Assembly (NCBI GenBank): GCA_964580995.1
Contig: CAZOMV010000062.1
Location: forward strand, 1 to 33,931
Direction of reading: 5' to 3'
Length of the DNA: 33,931 nucleotides
From: JAKJEP01 sp964580995
GTDB lineage: Bacteria; Planctomycetota; Phycisphaerae; Sedimentisphaerales; SM23-30
Numbering within the stretch: position 1 is the first letter of the stretch; each line of letters starts with the position of its first letter. Shown here piece after piece: positions 1 to 10,500 of this stretch. The notes beneath the pieces are model-generated. The model saw nothing but the letters and a program-made list of their open reading frames with translations. It made no database searches and had not been told where the DNA came from. The translations under genes and the position numbers were made by a program.

Positions 1-55
1 TTTTTATCCCTCTCGCCCCTGCTTTTTCTTCATACTGTGAGAAATGCGGGTTAAC
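1..55. repeat. 55-bp inverted repeat, left-edge copy
   Basis: The first 55 bases are an exact reverse complement of 24524-24578. The match breaks at base 56 on this side (c here, where the other copy requires t), while the other side is cut by the window edge, so the true repeat could be longer. The repeat carries an in-frame stop (tga at 38-40) ahead of the GH36 fragment and so separates that fragment from anything upstream. It may be the end of a mobile element or an assembly junction; no transposase is attached to this copy. Confidence 0.9.
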
Positions 56-955
56 CCAAGTTCCGCAGTAGATGGTCCGATTGGCGCCAACTGCCCCCAT
101 GAGGAGAAGCAGCCGCTACCTTGGTGGCGGGACGCAGATGCCCCGGACCGGCAGGGTATCACGGAATTTCGCTATATTGAGGGTTTATACTGGTTCTGGG
201 ATGAACTGGTACGGCGAAATCCGGGCCTGATTATCGATCTGTGCGGCGGCGGTGCAACCCGGATTGATCTGGAAGCCATGTCCCGTTGCGTGTATCTCTG
301 GCGGTCGGACTGGGATCATCCCGGTTTTGAGCCGGTCGGCCAGCAGGTCCAAACCTATGGTGCCAGTCTCTGGGTGCCATCCACGGAAATCGGCAGCGGC
401 TATCCGGACATATATTCTTTCCGCAGTTCGATCAACAATGGGGTGGTGATTGCCTGGAATCCCTATCAGCCGGATATTACGCAAGATTGGCCGCTGGCAT
501 TTCCGGTGGAGCAAAAGAAACCATATACCTTGAAAAAGGCGCCGCGAACCACGGTGGATGAAGTAGTGCGAGAGGGCTACATGGTTACAGAACCATTTCC
601 CTGGGAAACAGCCAGGCAACTTGCCGATGAGTTCCAGCGAATCAGACACTTCTTTTATGGGGATTTTTACCCATTGACTCCTTACAGTTCCGCTGATGAT
701 GCTTGGATGGCATTTCAATGCCATAAAGAGGATCTGCAACAGGGTATGGTGCTGGCGTTCCGGCGTGCGGAATGTCCTGTGGAAACCATACCTTTGAAGC
801 TATGGGGACTTTCACCGGAAGTCCGCTACGAGGTTTTCCTGGAAGACTACGGTACCAAACATACCTATACCGGCAAGGAACTGACAGAAGGATTCGACAT
901 AACCATCGATAAACAGCCCGGTTCGCTGCTCATAACCTACCAACAAATACAATAA
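44..955 (+). pseudogene. 5'-truncated GH36 alpha-galactosidase-like fragment
   Basis: The 303 residues resemble the C-terminal part of GH36 alpha-galactosidases, which release terminal alpha-galactose from oligosaccharides. Family-like stretches are PLPWWRDADAPDRQGI, the segment GLYWFWDELVRRNPGLIID, and RIDLEAMSRCVYLWRSDW, whose Asp is the expected acid/base; a C-terminal beta-sandwich follows. Full-length enzymes have about 700 residues. The N-terminal supersandwich and first half of the barrel are absent, and so is the DFN-type nucleophile motif that should stand just before PLPxW; the unrelated sequence NCPHEEKQ is there instead. A stop at 38-40 blocks extension upstream. The first ~28 residues, part of them inside the 55-bp repeat, look like junction sequence. 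The fragment converges on mutL with a 17-nt gap. I call it a non-functional remnant or misjoined fragment. Confidence 0.7.
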
Positions 956-972
956 CTGCCAGATTCCGGTTG

Positions 973-2886
973 TTACGTCCGCTTGAACTGTTTTTCGAGC
1001 TGCGCGAGGCTGAGGCGGATAGTGGTCGGCCGACCGTGCGGGCAATTGCCGCTGCGGTCCACGGTGTCCAGCTTGCTGAGGAGGGCCTCGATTTCCGCGT
1101 CATCGAGGGAATGTCCCGCCTTGACCGCGGCTTTGCAGGCCATCATATCCAGAATATCGTGATAGATTTCCTCGCGGCTCATTTTGCCCGACTGGGCGGC
1201 GAGGCTATCCAGTAAATCGGCAATGAAGGAAACAGGCGAAACCCGTTCCAGCAGGACGGGGAAACCCTGCACCGCGACCGAAGCCGGGCCGAAGGGTTCG
1301 AGCAGAATCCCCAGTTCTTCCAGCAGATCCCTGGAATGCTCGATGATTGCCATCTGTTCGACGGTGACATCAATAATTTCGGGTATCAGCGAACGCTGGC
1401 TAAGGAGTTTTCCCTCCTGCAACTGCTTGTAGAGTTTTTCGTAGATCACCCGTTCGTGCAGGGCATGTTGATCGACAATAACAATCCCATCTTCGTTTTC
1501 CGTGACGAGGTATGAATTATGGACCTGCAAAAAACGAGGGGCTTGCCGCTGGGAACCGGCGGAGTCGGTTTGCATTTCGGAACGATTGATTCTTACCGAA
1601 TCAGATACATCGAACCTTGGCTGCGGTTGGGGAGCAAAGGCATAGGCCGGTTTTTCAGGGGTAACATTCGGCTCAAAGGAACGATTCACCGTATAATTCG
1701 CCGGTGCGGCCGGAGTGACGGGATTGGCAGGCGGAGCGGATTTGAAAAAATCGGCCATAGCCTGACGGACACGCTGCTGGTGCTGCTCGTGGGTTTCCTG
1801 ATCTTTGGGCGGTTGGTCGGGTTGGTTGGGTTGCGGCTCACCAAAGGAAGCAGGAGCGCCTTTGGTAAAAGGATTACCCTGCATCGCGACTGATAAATCG
1901 CTGCTGAGTAATTTATCCCGGATGGCGGCCAGAACCTGCGAATGGACCATATTCGAATCGGCGAAGCGGACCTCGATCTTGGTGGGGTGCACGTTCACAT
2001 CGACGGATTGGGGGTCCACCTGAAGGAAAAGAAAGACCACGGGATAGCGATTGATCTCCATCATGCCGCGGTAGGCCTCGCGAATGGCGTGGCTGATAAA
2101 ACGGTCGCGGATGTAGCGGCGGTTGAGGAAGACATACTGCCACTGCGCCCCAGCCCGGGCGTGGCTGGGCCGGGCGACCAGCCCCACGACTCCCATACCG
2201 CGATCATTTCGCCGGATGGAAAGCAGGCCATCGGCCAGCTCGCGGGAAAACAAAACCGCAATCCGCTCCTGCAAACCCTGTTCGGCGGACAGGTCGTATA
2301 AAAGCCGTCCGTTGTGCGACAGACTCATTTGCACCGCCGGATGGGCCAGGGCAATGCGGGTGAACTGTTCGGTGATGTGGCCCATTTCAGTGCTGGTGGT
2401 CCGCAGGAATTTCCGCCGGGCGGGGGTATTGTAGAATAAATTCCGGATGGCAATCGCAGTGCCTTCCGCCGCGGCACAGGGAGTGACTTCCTCCGCCTGG
2501 CCGCCGGCAATCACCAGCCGGCTGCCCTCAATAGCACCCCGGCAACGGCTGACGGCCTCGACCTGGCTGATGGAGGCAATACTGGCCAGGGCCTCACCGC
2601 GAAAACCCATGGTATGAATCGCGAACAAATCTTCATCGGTGGCGATCTTGCTGGTGGCATGGGGGGCAAAGGCCAGCTTCAAGTCCTCGGCCTCCATCCC
2701 ACCGCCGTTGTCGGTGATACGGATCAGCTTTTTGCCGCCGTCTTCAATTTCCACGGCAATCCGGTCAGCGCCGGCATCGAGGCAGTTTTCCAGCAGTTCC
2801 TTGACCACGCTAGCGGGACGCTCGACCACCTCGCCGGCGGCGATCTTATTGATCAGATGTTTTTCCAGAAACGCGATCTTTGCCAT
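973..2886 (-). CDS. mutL: DNA mismatch repair protein MutL (endonuclease type)
   Basis: MutL links mismatch recognition by MutS to strand incision and repair. The 637-aa protein has an N-terminal GHKL ATPase domain (residues 1 to ~330; catalytic Glu30 and Asn34 in KELLENCLDAGA; ITDNGGGM; the motif HTMGFRGEALASIASIS), a Pro/Gln-rich linker (~345-450) and a C-terminal dimerisation/endonuclease domain. The C-domain has DQHALHERVIYE from Asp472, matching the DQHAx2Ex4E metal-site motif of nicking MutL, plus ACKAAVKAG and CPHGRP from Cys615. This fits organisms that lack MutH. The frame stays open upstream to 3018, but the start at 2886 gives the canonical MAKIAFLEKHLINKIAAGEV opening and lies downstream of a near-perfect promoter, whereas 3018 lies upstream of it. 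The gene is divergent from the TIM-barrel gene. Confidence 0.98.
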   Translation of the reverse strand: MAKIAFLEKHLINKIAAGEVVERPASVVKELLENCLDAGADRIAVEIEDGGKKLIRITDNGGGMEAEDLKLAFAPHATSKIATDEDLFAIHTMGFRGEALASIASISQVEAVSRCRGAIEGSRLVIAGGQAEEVTPCAAAEGTAIAIRNLFYNTPARRKFLRTTSTEMGHITEQFTRIALAHPAVQMSLSHNGRLLYDLSAEQGLQERIAVLFSRELADGLLSIRRNDRGMGVVGLVARPSHARAGAQWQYVFLNRRYIRDRFISHAIREAYRGMMEINRYPVVFLFLQVDPQSVDVNVHPTKIEVRFADSNMVHSQVLAAIRDKLLSSDLSVAMQGNPFTKGAPASFGEPQPNQPDQPPKDQETHEQHQQRVRQAMADFFKSAPPANPVTPAAPANYTVNRSFEPNVTPEKPAYAFAPQPQPRFDVSDSVRINRSEMQTDSAGSQRQAPRFLQVHNSYLVTENEDGIVIVDQHALHERVIYEKLYKQLQEGKLLSQRSLIPEIIDVTVEQMAIIEHSRDLLEELGILLEPFGPASVAVQGFPVLLERVSPVSFIADLLDSLAAQSGKMSREEIYHDILDMMACKAAVKAGHSLDDAEIEALLSKLDTVDRSGNCPHGRPTTIRLSLAQLEKQFKRT

Positions 2887-2905
2887 GAATTCTCGTAATC
2901 TTTTC

Positions 2906-2934
2906 TTGCCACAAACCCTGCCAAAGGGTACACT
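2906..2934 (+). promoter_or_regulatory. Possible promoter of the TIM-barrel gene
   Basis: TTGCCA (2906-2911) and TACACT (2929-2934) are spaced by 17 nt. The match is weaker than that of the mutL promoter it faces. Predicted initiation near 2941 would fall within the mutL -10 element, so the two polymerases could interfere. No clear Shine-Dalgarno sequence precedes the ATG at 2984. Confidence 0.3.
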
Positions 2935-2940
2935 TGCCCC

Positions 2941-2969
2941 ATTATAGCTTTGGGACGAACCCGGGTCAA
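2941..2969 (-). promoter_or_regulatory. Predicted sigma-70-type promoter of mutL
   Basis: Read on the minus strand, TTGACC (2969-2964) and TATAAT (2946-2941) are separated by exactly 17 nt. The predicted transcription start near 2934 gives a leader of about 48 nt to the mutL ATG at 2886. It lies inside the longer reading frame that opens at 3018 and so argues against that earlier start. Confidence 0.6.
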
Positions 2970-2983
2970 ACAATACCCTGATT

Positions 2984-3706
2984 ATGATTAAATGCCTTGC
3001 CAGTAATATTTTATGCACGTTGGACGATCTCGATGCGGCTTTGGAACAGGCCGGTCGCCAGGGTTACGCCGGTGTGCAGATGACCTTTGCCGCGAATTTT
3101 CAGGTTCTGACTCAGCCGGATGAAGCCGCGATTAATAAGTTTTTGCAAAAACTTCAAGAACAGTCCATAACCATACCGGCCTTAGCTGCCCAGGGTCTGG
3201 ATTTGTTCCGGCTGGCTACGGGCCGGGAGAATCAGGAGGAGATGGAACAACTCTTTACCCCCCTGCTGCAGTTAGCTCACCGTATGAATCCGGAAGCAAT
3301 AGTAGTTATTCCCGCTCTACCGATGCAGCCGGAGGATTTGATGGATTTTTCCTATGAAGCGGCCTTCCATCAACTTTTTCTGCGGCTGGATGTCCTGACG
3401 GCGGCGGCACAAAGACAGCGAGTGAATCTGGCACTGGAAAACCCCAGCCATCATTTGCTCCTTTCCCCGCTGGAGCTGCGCGACCTGATCGACCAGATTA
3501 ACAGCCCACACCTAGGCATTTGTTTCAATATCGAACATACCCGCCGGTTAGGCGAGCCTATTGACTGGGCGGAGATTCTGAACCATCGTATCTTCGCCCT
3601 CAAAATGCCTGCCCTTCCACCGAAAGAACAGACATATAATAAGGTACTCTCCTACCTTGAAACTCTACATTCCGCCCCGGATAGCCTGCATTTCTCACCA
3701 GAGTAA
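2984..3706 (+). CDS. Xylose isomerase-like TIM-barrel protein (sugar phosphate isomerase/epimerase family)
   Basis: The 240-aa protein resembles the AP-endonuclease-2/xylose-isomerase-like TIM-barrel superfamily, whose members isomerise or epimerise sugars and related compounds using a divalent metal. Supporting signs are an N-terminal barrel strand followed by LDDLDAALEQAGRQGYAGVQ, a central metal-ligand-type Glu152 in LALENPSHH, and LGICFNIEHTRRLGEP, equivalent to the family's D-x-x-H metal motif with Asn in place of Asp. It is shorter than most members (about 260-290 aa), and the last barrel strand is not obvious. Its stop is followed in the same frame by a transposase remnant, so the C-terminus may have been altered by an insertion. 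The substrate cannot be told. Confidence 0.75.
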   Translation: MIKCLASNILCTLDDLDAALEQAGRQGYAGVQMTFAANFQVLTQPDEAAINKFLQKLQEQSITIPALAAQGLDLFRLATGRENQEEMEQLFTPLLQLAHRMNPEAIVVIPALPMQPEDLMDFSYEAAFHQLFLRLDVLTAAAQRQRVNLALENPSHHLLLSPLELRDLIDQINSPHLGICFNIEHTRRLGEPIDWAEILNHRIFALKMPALPPKEQTYNKVLSYLETLHSAPDSLHFSPE

Positions 3707-4075
3707 TTGAAAAACTGGGATCCCCCTACCCTTCTGAACAAACTTGCCCGATTACGCCGCCGAGTGAGTCATTTCCCAACTTTGGCTAAAACCCTGAAGA
3801 AACTCTTCTCGCCCAACCTTGAAAATACGCTCACCTTCCTGGATGATTCCTTGCTGCCGTCCATTTCCAATGCTGTGGAGTAAGCCAACCGTCATCATCG
3901 CAAAATGCAAAAGAGCATTTACCGAGTACGGACTCGCAAACACATCAGCCAACGCATCGCGGTTGACATGCAACGGGATGTACATATTGACACGCAACGC
4001 CAAACCACGAGCGCACTTCATCGCAATAGAACAAATAAGAGACAGAAAACCTATGAAAAACGCAAAATCGTATAA
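3707..4075 (+). pseudogene. Transposase C-terminal remnant
   Basis: Read in the frame that continues after the TIM-barrel stop, this stretch encodes TLLNKLARLRRRV, then TLTFLDDSLLPSISNAVE, an in-frame TAA at 3881-3883, then ANRHHRKMQKSIYRVRTRK and HISQRIAVDMQRD, closing at 4073-4075. The pattern SNAVE-x-x-NRxxRKMQKxxYRVRT is typical of the C-terminal end of DDE transposases, in which the Glu is catalytic. There is no start, no N-terminal two thirds, and the stop falls directly after that Glu. No terminal repeats were identified. The exact IS family is uncertain. Confidence 0.6.
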
Positions 4076-4082
4076 ATATAAC

Positions 4083-4113
4083 GCTGTAATGATGCTACAG
4101 TTTCTTTATTTTT
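4083..4113 (+). terminator. Weak intrinsic terminator-like hairpin
   Basis: A CTGTA/TACAG stem (4084-4088 and 4096-4100) with a 7-nt loop is followed by a T-rich run to 4113. A G-T pair could extend the stem. It would stop transcription coming from the TIM-barrel side before it runs antisense into the giant gene. The stem is short and AT-rich, so this is a weak call. Confidence 0.25.
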
Positions 4114-4570
4114 CAGGTATTATCTGGTGGGAAGGTAATAATCTGGACATTATCAAACTGGCTTTGGGCATTGTTGGTTCCCAGGCCCAGGGCACCGTCA
4201 TTTACCTGGTTGCCAAAACAATAGGCGGTGGTCTTTGTATCATTTACTACCAGGCTGATCGTATCGCCATGCAGGATCAGCTTCAGGGTATATTCTTTGC
4301 CGACTTTGAAGTTCATTCTGGTTTTGGAAAGAACGATCCAGCCGTCTTCGGTGCATTGGCCGATTTCCAGCTTTTTGGTTTTCTGGTTAATGCCGGCGAA
4401 TTTGAAGTCGGTCGGGCTGACATAATCAAAGATCACATAGGAGTTGGCCAGCATTCCCTTGCCCGCTTTGGCCATAGTAACGGTCAGGTTCATTTCCAGA
4501 TAGTCCGAAACGGAACCCTCGCCGAGCAGCGAGACAAAATTATCGCCGGCAGCGGCGAGCTGGAAGCTGT
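4113..4570 (-). other. C-terminal jelly-roll-like domain of the giant protein
   Basis: The last ~145 residues lack RTX motifs and read as a beta-sandwich: a strand-rich start (DYLEMNLTVTMAKAGKG), then NSYVIFDYVSPTDFKFAGIN, then GKEYTLKLILHGDTISLVVN, ending with ALGLGTNNAQSQFDNVQI. This pattern resembles LamG/concanavalin-like or DUF1080-type sugar-binding domains, in which a heat-map of GxxxLKLxxxGxxxxLxxN and a final FDNV motif is common. A carbohydrate-binding role is inferred from this resemblance only. Confidence 0.6.
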
Positions 4571-7500
4571 CCTGTTCCAGATCGGTCAGAGCGGGGGAAT
4601 CCAATTGCTCCTCAGTAATCCGGTTCCCTGTCAAAACATCGAAGGCCAGATTGTCGCTCCCCCACGAAGCGGCAGGCAGATCCGCCAGGACCCGGCGCAG
4701 CGGATCCATCGCATGAAACAGGCGGGTGGAGAGAACCGGCAGCAGGCCGGAGGAGGGAAGATCGCCGCCGCCATTGTTACCGCTGCCGAGGATGGTGTCT
4801 TTACCGCTGCCGCCATAAATCAAATTATCGTCCGATTCGCCGCTGAGGGTATCGCTGCCCCACTGGCCATAAAGGACGGAACTGCCGGTACCGCCGTCGA
4901 TGGTATCATTTTCGAGGACCGAGGTTTTCTTGTCCAGGTTCCGTCCCTGCTGGACGGCCTGGGTATTGAAATCCAAGTTTTTCACCAGCAGCCGGGCGGA
5001 GCCATCGCCGAAGGAAAGCGACGGGTTGCCAGCCTGCCAGGTTACGGTGGCGGCGGCACTGTCGCCGAGGATAAAGTCGTCGCCGGCATCGCCAGTGATG
5101 GCGTCATTCCCGGCGATCAGGGTGATGGTATCCTTGCTGCCGCCCCGGTTGAGGAAGTCCAGGGAATGGTACGCGATATAACTGGTGCGCGACTGAATGT
5201 CATACTGGTCATCGGCATAGCGGCCCAAACCCAGCAGCAATTGATCCAGATCCTTTTGCAGGGCCTTGGAATCCTGGGTGGTATCCGCCAGGAGAACGGG
5301 GATCCCCAGGATGCCATAGTTGCCTAGAATCAGATCGTCGCCGTCCTGGCCGTGGATGGTGTTGTTATTTATTTGCTTGTCATAGTCCTGGTCGTACACC
5401 AGAAGTTTTTTCTGGGCGGCGGTGAAGGTCAAATCCTGAACATCATGGTTGAGCTGGATATGGTTCTCCAGATCCTGGCCACGCAGAGCCGCGTTAGCCT
5501 TCAGACTAGCCTGAGCCGATTTCAGAAAGGCTTCCTGCTGCGCCGAAGTTTCCGAGGTGCCAGCAGCCACGGTATCCAGAATGGCGGTGATAACGGTGCC
5601 ATCGTCACCGAAAACCAGGTCATCACCGGCGCCGGCGAGTATCTGGTCGTTATTGAAAATCAGATCGTGCCAGTCGGGGTCCTCTAAATCCGATTTGCTC
5701 AGTTTTTTCTTGCCGGTTACGTTGTCGATCAGATTGTCCAGAACCTGATAATGGGCCTGATAGACGGTAAAATCAAAATCCACTACCAGGTGCTGTAAGT
5801 CGTACAGGTAGTTCTGGGTTTGCAGGGACTGATCGAGGTAACGGGCGGGGTCCTGGGGCAGCGCGGAGACGAAGGACTCGATGATAAGACCGTTGTCCCC
5901 AAAGATCATGTCGTTGCCTTCCGAGCCATCGATCTGATCGTTGCCCAACAGGATATCATGGCCGTCCACATAGGCGGAATCCGTATGCAGCAGGGTGTCG
6001 TAATCGATGGCCAGGCTGTGTAGCCCATCGAGAACCGCATGAAAGGCGTTCCAGAGGGCTTCGCGGGCATCCTGCAGGCCGGGCAATTCGGTGGTTATTT
6101 CCGAATAAAACGTGCCGGTATCGCCAAACAGCATGTCAGCGCCGCTACCGCCGGTAATCGTGTCGTTGCCGTTGAGGATATCCGTGTGGCCAAGAATATC
6201 GGGCACGAAGGAAAGGTAGGGCACCAGCGAGGTTCCATCGGTACGCATCAGCGGGCCAATATCATTGGTCTGAATAAAGTCCTGGATCGCCTCCGGCAGG
6301 ACGGTACCCACGGAAGGCAGGAACTGGAAGGGCGTGGTGTCATTCAGATCGTCGGGCAGCAGGGTAATCGGATTGAGGATGACCGAACCGCCGTCGGCCA
6401 AAACGACCGGCAATTCCGAACCCGACCCCGAACCCGACCCCAAACCCGACCCAGCCCCCACCAGCCGCAGACTATTGTAGATATGCGGCAGATCGGTAGC
6501 GAAGGGAACCACATTCAACGCCCCATCGCCAAAGATGACATCATCGCCATCGGCGCCGCTGAGGGTATCGTCGCCGCGATGTCCGAAGAGAATATCATCC
6601 CCGTCGCCGCCGTCCAGGGTGCTGTTGTCCACTTCCGTCAGGTCGATGAAGAGCATGACGGTATCCCAGGTGTCCGTTGCAGTAAGCGTGGCCCGGCTGC
6701 CGTCCGGCTGATAGGCACCGGCCAGCACGATCAGGTCCGCCGCCAGCATTTGGGACGCCAGCAGGGCTTCGTTATCCAGGCCGGAGTTGGAACTGATCGT
6801 TATCATGCCGGTAAGGGTTCCGATATCTTCCAGCAGGACATCACGATGCCAGGAACCGTTGGCATTCAATACCGGCTGGCCGTTCTCATCGACGGCCCGG
6901 GAAATGGCACCCATATGAGCGATCAGGATATCGTTGCCCTCCTGGCCATAGAGGGTGTCGTCGCCCTGGCCGCCATAAATTTCGTCATCCCCGCTGCCGC
7001 CCCAAAGAGTATCGTTGCCTCGCTGGCCGTAGAGAATATCCTCGCCCGCATCGCCCCGGATGGTATCGCTGCCGTAAGGATAGTCCTGATCGTAAAATTG
7101 CGTGACCTGCCGAATCACGGCCGCAAACGGCGCCGGGTAACTCTGCCAGAGGTTATCGCCGATAAGCTGGCGGGTAATCAGGCCGTTGTCACCCAGAATC
7201 ACATCGGCGCCATCGCCGCCGCTGAACGTATCACTCCCGTCCATTCCCGCGACGAGATTGTGGCCGCCGATCAGGTCGTCGTCGCCCTCGTCGCCGTAGA
7301 GATCATCGCTGCCCTGCTGGCCGAGGATGAAATCATCGTCCGCACCGCCGTGGATGGTATCATTTCCGCCGCCGTCACCGGGACCGTAATCAATTGAAAC
7401 AAAGGATTCCTGAATCGGCAAAGCGGGATTATATTGGCCGTGATCGCCCAGCAGAATGTCGCAGCCGGCATCGCCGAAGATCGTATCATCCGCGGTACCG

Positions 7501-10500
7501 CCGAAAATCACATCGTTGCCCGCCCCGCCTTCGATCGTATCCATGCCGCCTGAGACCGGGTCAATAGTCATCGCCAGAGAAATGGTCGAAACCGAGCCAT
7601 CCGTGGTATAATTCACCTGGCCGTTATCACCAAACAGAAGATCATCTCCCAGACCACCGGTAAGGGTATCGTCTCCTGAACCACCCCAAATCAGGTCCGT
7701 GCCATCGCCGCCACCGATAGTATCATTGCCGGCCGTTGCCGAGTCGGTAGTCGCCGCCGAAACCATCTGAGAGAGAAGGCCATCGGCTGCATATTCAATC
7801 AGACCATTATCACCAAAAATAAGGTCATCGCCTGAACCGCCGGTAAGGGTATCGTCCCCCGAACCACCCCAAATCAGGTCCGCACCGTCGCCGCCGTCGA
7901 GGGTATCGTTGCCGCCCAGTTCCGGATGGATCGTGGTAATGGCCGCGGGGCCGCTGCCGCCGGTGAGAATCTGACCTTCATCCCCGAAAAGGATGTCTTC
8001 GCCGGCTAGGCCGGAAATGGTATCATCGCCCAGCCCGCCATAGATGGTGTCCTTGCCGCTGCCGCCGGTAATCTGATCGTTACCCTGCCCGGCATAAATG
8101 ATCAGGGGCAGGGAAGAACCGGAGGCATCCACCCGGTCATCGTCGCTGGAAGAAAGACTGCCGGATTCTGACCCCCCGGTGTTCAGAACGAAGGAGCCAT
8201 CCTGGTCCGCATCCAGAACCACCGTGATATGGTCATTGCCCAGCCCGGTGTTGAGTGTGGTCAGCGCGGCGGCATTTTCCCGCCGATGGGTGCTGTCGAT
8301 GGTGATGGTGTCGTCACCGCAGCCAGTCCAGATGGTGATGCCCTGAGTAAAGTTTCCGGCAACATCGGCGGTGAAGGTAATGGGTGCCGGGGCCAGGCCG
8401 GCAATCGCCATATCCGCCGCCGGCAGGCCGGCAGGAATTTGATCGGTTATCAGCACCGAGTCGTCACCGACGGCGGCGGCCTCATCGGAGATCATCAGCA
8501 GATGAGAACCGCTGCCGGCATCAATGTTCAGTGTACCGGCTATCCCATCCAGATCACCGGAGAGAAAATCGATGGTTTCTTCCGGACCACAGGCAGCCAG
8601 AGAGGAAATATAGATCCGATCATCCCCGCCATGGAGATGGAGATTCGTAACGCTACTGGTACTTTGCACATTCACAGCATCACTGCCGGAACCCAGGCCG
8701 ATATTCAATTCCTCCATCTGGCCGTAGTGAATGCTGCCCGGTATTGCCAGACCGGCAATCGCAGTGGCTGTCAAGATCAGGCTGGCATCACCGGTATCAC
8801 CGGTATTGTCCAGATTGAGGGTATCCCGGTCGCCTTCCCCGAACAGAACCAGTTCGCCGGAGATTTCACTGACCCGATGAGCGGCGTTATGCAGATTCAT
8901 GATATTTTCGCCGGCGCCGAGATGAATGATCGTCTTTCCGTTATGAGTGCTTACAATAGCCAGTTCATCCGAAGCAGCGCCGAGTTGAATTTCAAGTTCT
9001 GATATCGAGGCATATTGAATACCGCCGCCCTGCATACCCAGACCATCCAGGTTGTCCTTTGTCAGAACCGCCGAGCTGATAGTTTCCGCCGTTTCCCCGC
9101 TGCCATCCACCAGCAGGCGATTGGCACCACGGCCGCCATTAACATAGATCATCGCGGCAATCGGATGGAGGGTACCGCCGCTATTGGAACCGGTTCGGGC
9201 CTGGCTGCCGATCTGAATCGTGTCATCGCCATCCTCCGTGGCAACCGTCACCGGTCCTCCCTCGAGGACATTGGTTATATTGATCAGGTCATCGTCGCCG
9301 GCGGTGCGGATGTCCACCTGCCGGGCATCAATCCTGCCGAACCAGTCGATGGTGCCGCCGAGGCCGGGATCCTGATTGCCATTATCGGCGGACAAATACA
9401 CCACACCGGCCGCCTCCATCGTGCCGTTTGACTCGATCAGCAGATTGTCGCCAGCCAGCAGGTAGATATCGCCGCCGGAGCTGACGATACGAACCCCATT
9501 CGGCAGGGTCAGATGATCGCCGGATTCCGCCGAATCGAGGGATTTCAGTACCACATCGCCGGCCGAGTACACATCTTCCTCAATCCGAATCGGGCTTTGG
9601 GCACTGATCTGAATCTGTCCCGCGGCCTGTAAGCCGACCCAATCTGAGACGCCGCCGATCACCAGTGCTCCCTGGTTGTGGATCCACATCTGGCCCTGCC
9701 CGCCATCGGCCTCCAGATGATTCAACTCGGTCAGGATCGGATGGGCGGACGAACCGATCCCCTCCCCCGCCAGCAGCAGAGCGGCCGGGGCCAGGATATT
9801 GGTTTGCTGGGCAGACTCCGCGTTGAAAAGAGCGCCGGAAGCGGTGATCGTTACCAGGCCTTCCAAGGCCCGGACTTGCCCCAGGTTCACATTGCCATCG
9901 CGAGCGGACAGCAGAATTTCGCCGGAATCAGAAACCACCTGATTGATCCGTAAATCACCATAAATTTCCGAGAGATAAATACTTCCCCCGGCGTTTGCTT
10001 CCAGATAACCGGAACCCTGAGCGGTCGAGTCAATGTCCAGGGCATTGTCCGGTGTCCCGATATGGCCGGTTTGGGCGTGCAGGCGGATATCCGTATTCGC
10101 CTTCAGATTGATCATCGTATCGGATGCGGTTACCCTGTTATCCGCAAACGCATCGAGAATGGAACCGGCGGCAGTTAAGTCAATCGAAGCGCCAGAGGTT
10201 ATTTTCCCGACAATCATGTCTCCACTGAGAACCTCAATAGTAACCGTACCTCCAGCATCTACCCGCGATACATACAGGTCGGAAACAGGTACCGACTGAT
10301 TGGCATAGGTCAAAATACCACCCACCTGCTGCACATTCAAATTAGCCCCGGCCGTTGCCATGAAAACACTGGCAGGAGAGACTTGAACCCGTAGCGAGCC
10401 GGAACCGCCGACCGTGCCGATGGAGACATCTGACCGTAAAACCAGATCACCCAGCGATTGAATCGCGGCAGGGGTTCCGGTGGCGTGGCGGTCGGTAATT

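Noticed and set aside
3819..5327. 502-aa plus-strand open frame
   Set aside because: It lies mostly antisense to the RTX block of the giant gene and its sequence is a low-complexity mirror of the Gly/Asp repeats. Its first part overlaps the transposase remnant in another frame.
6039..7397. 452-aa plus-strand open frame
   Set aside because: Antisense to the RTX region; no recognisable domain, and openness is explained by the repeat composition.
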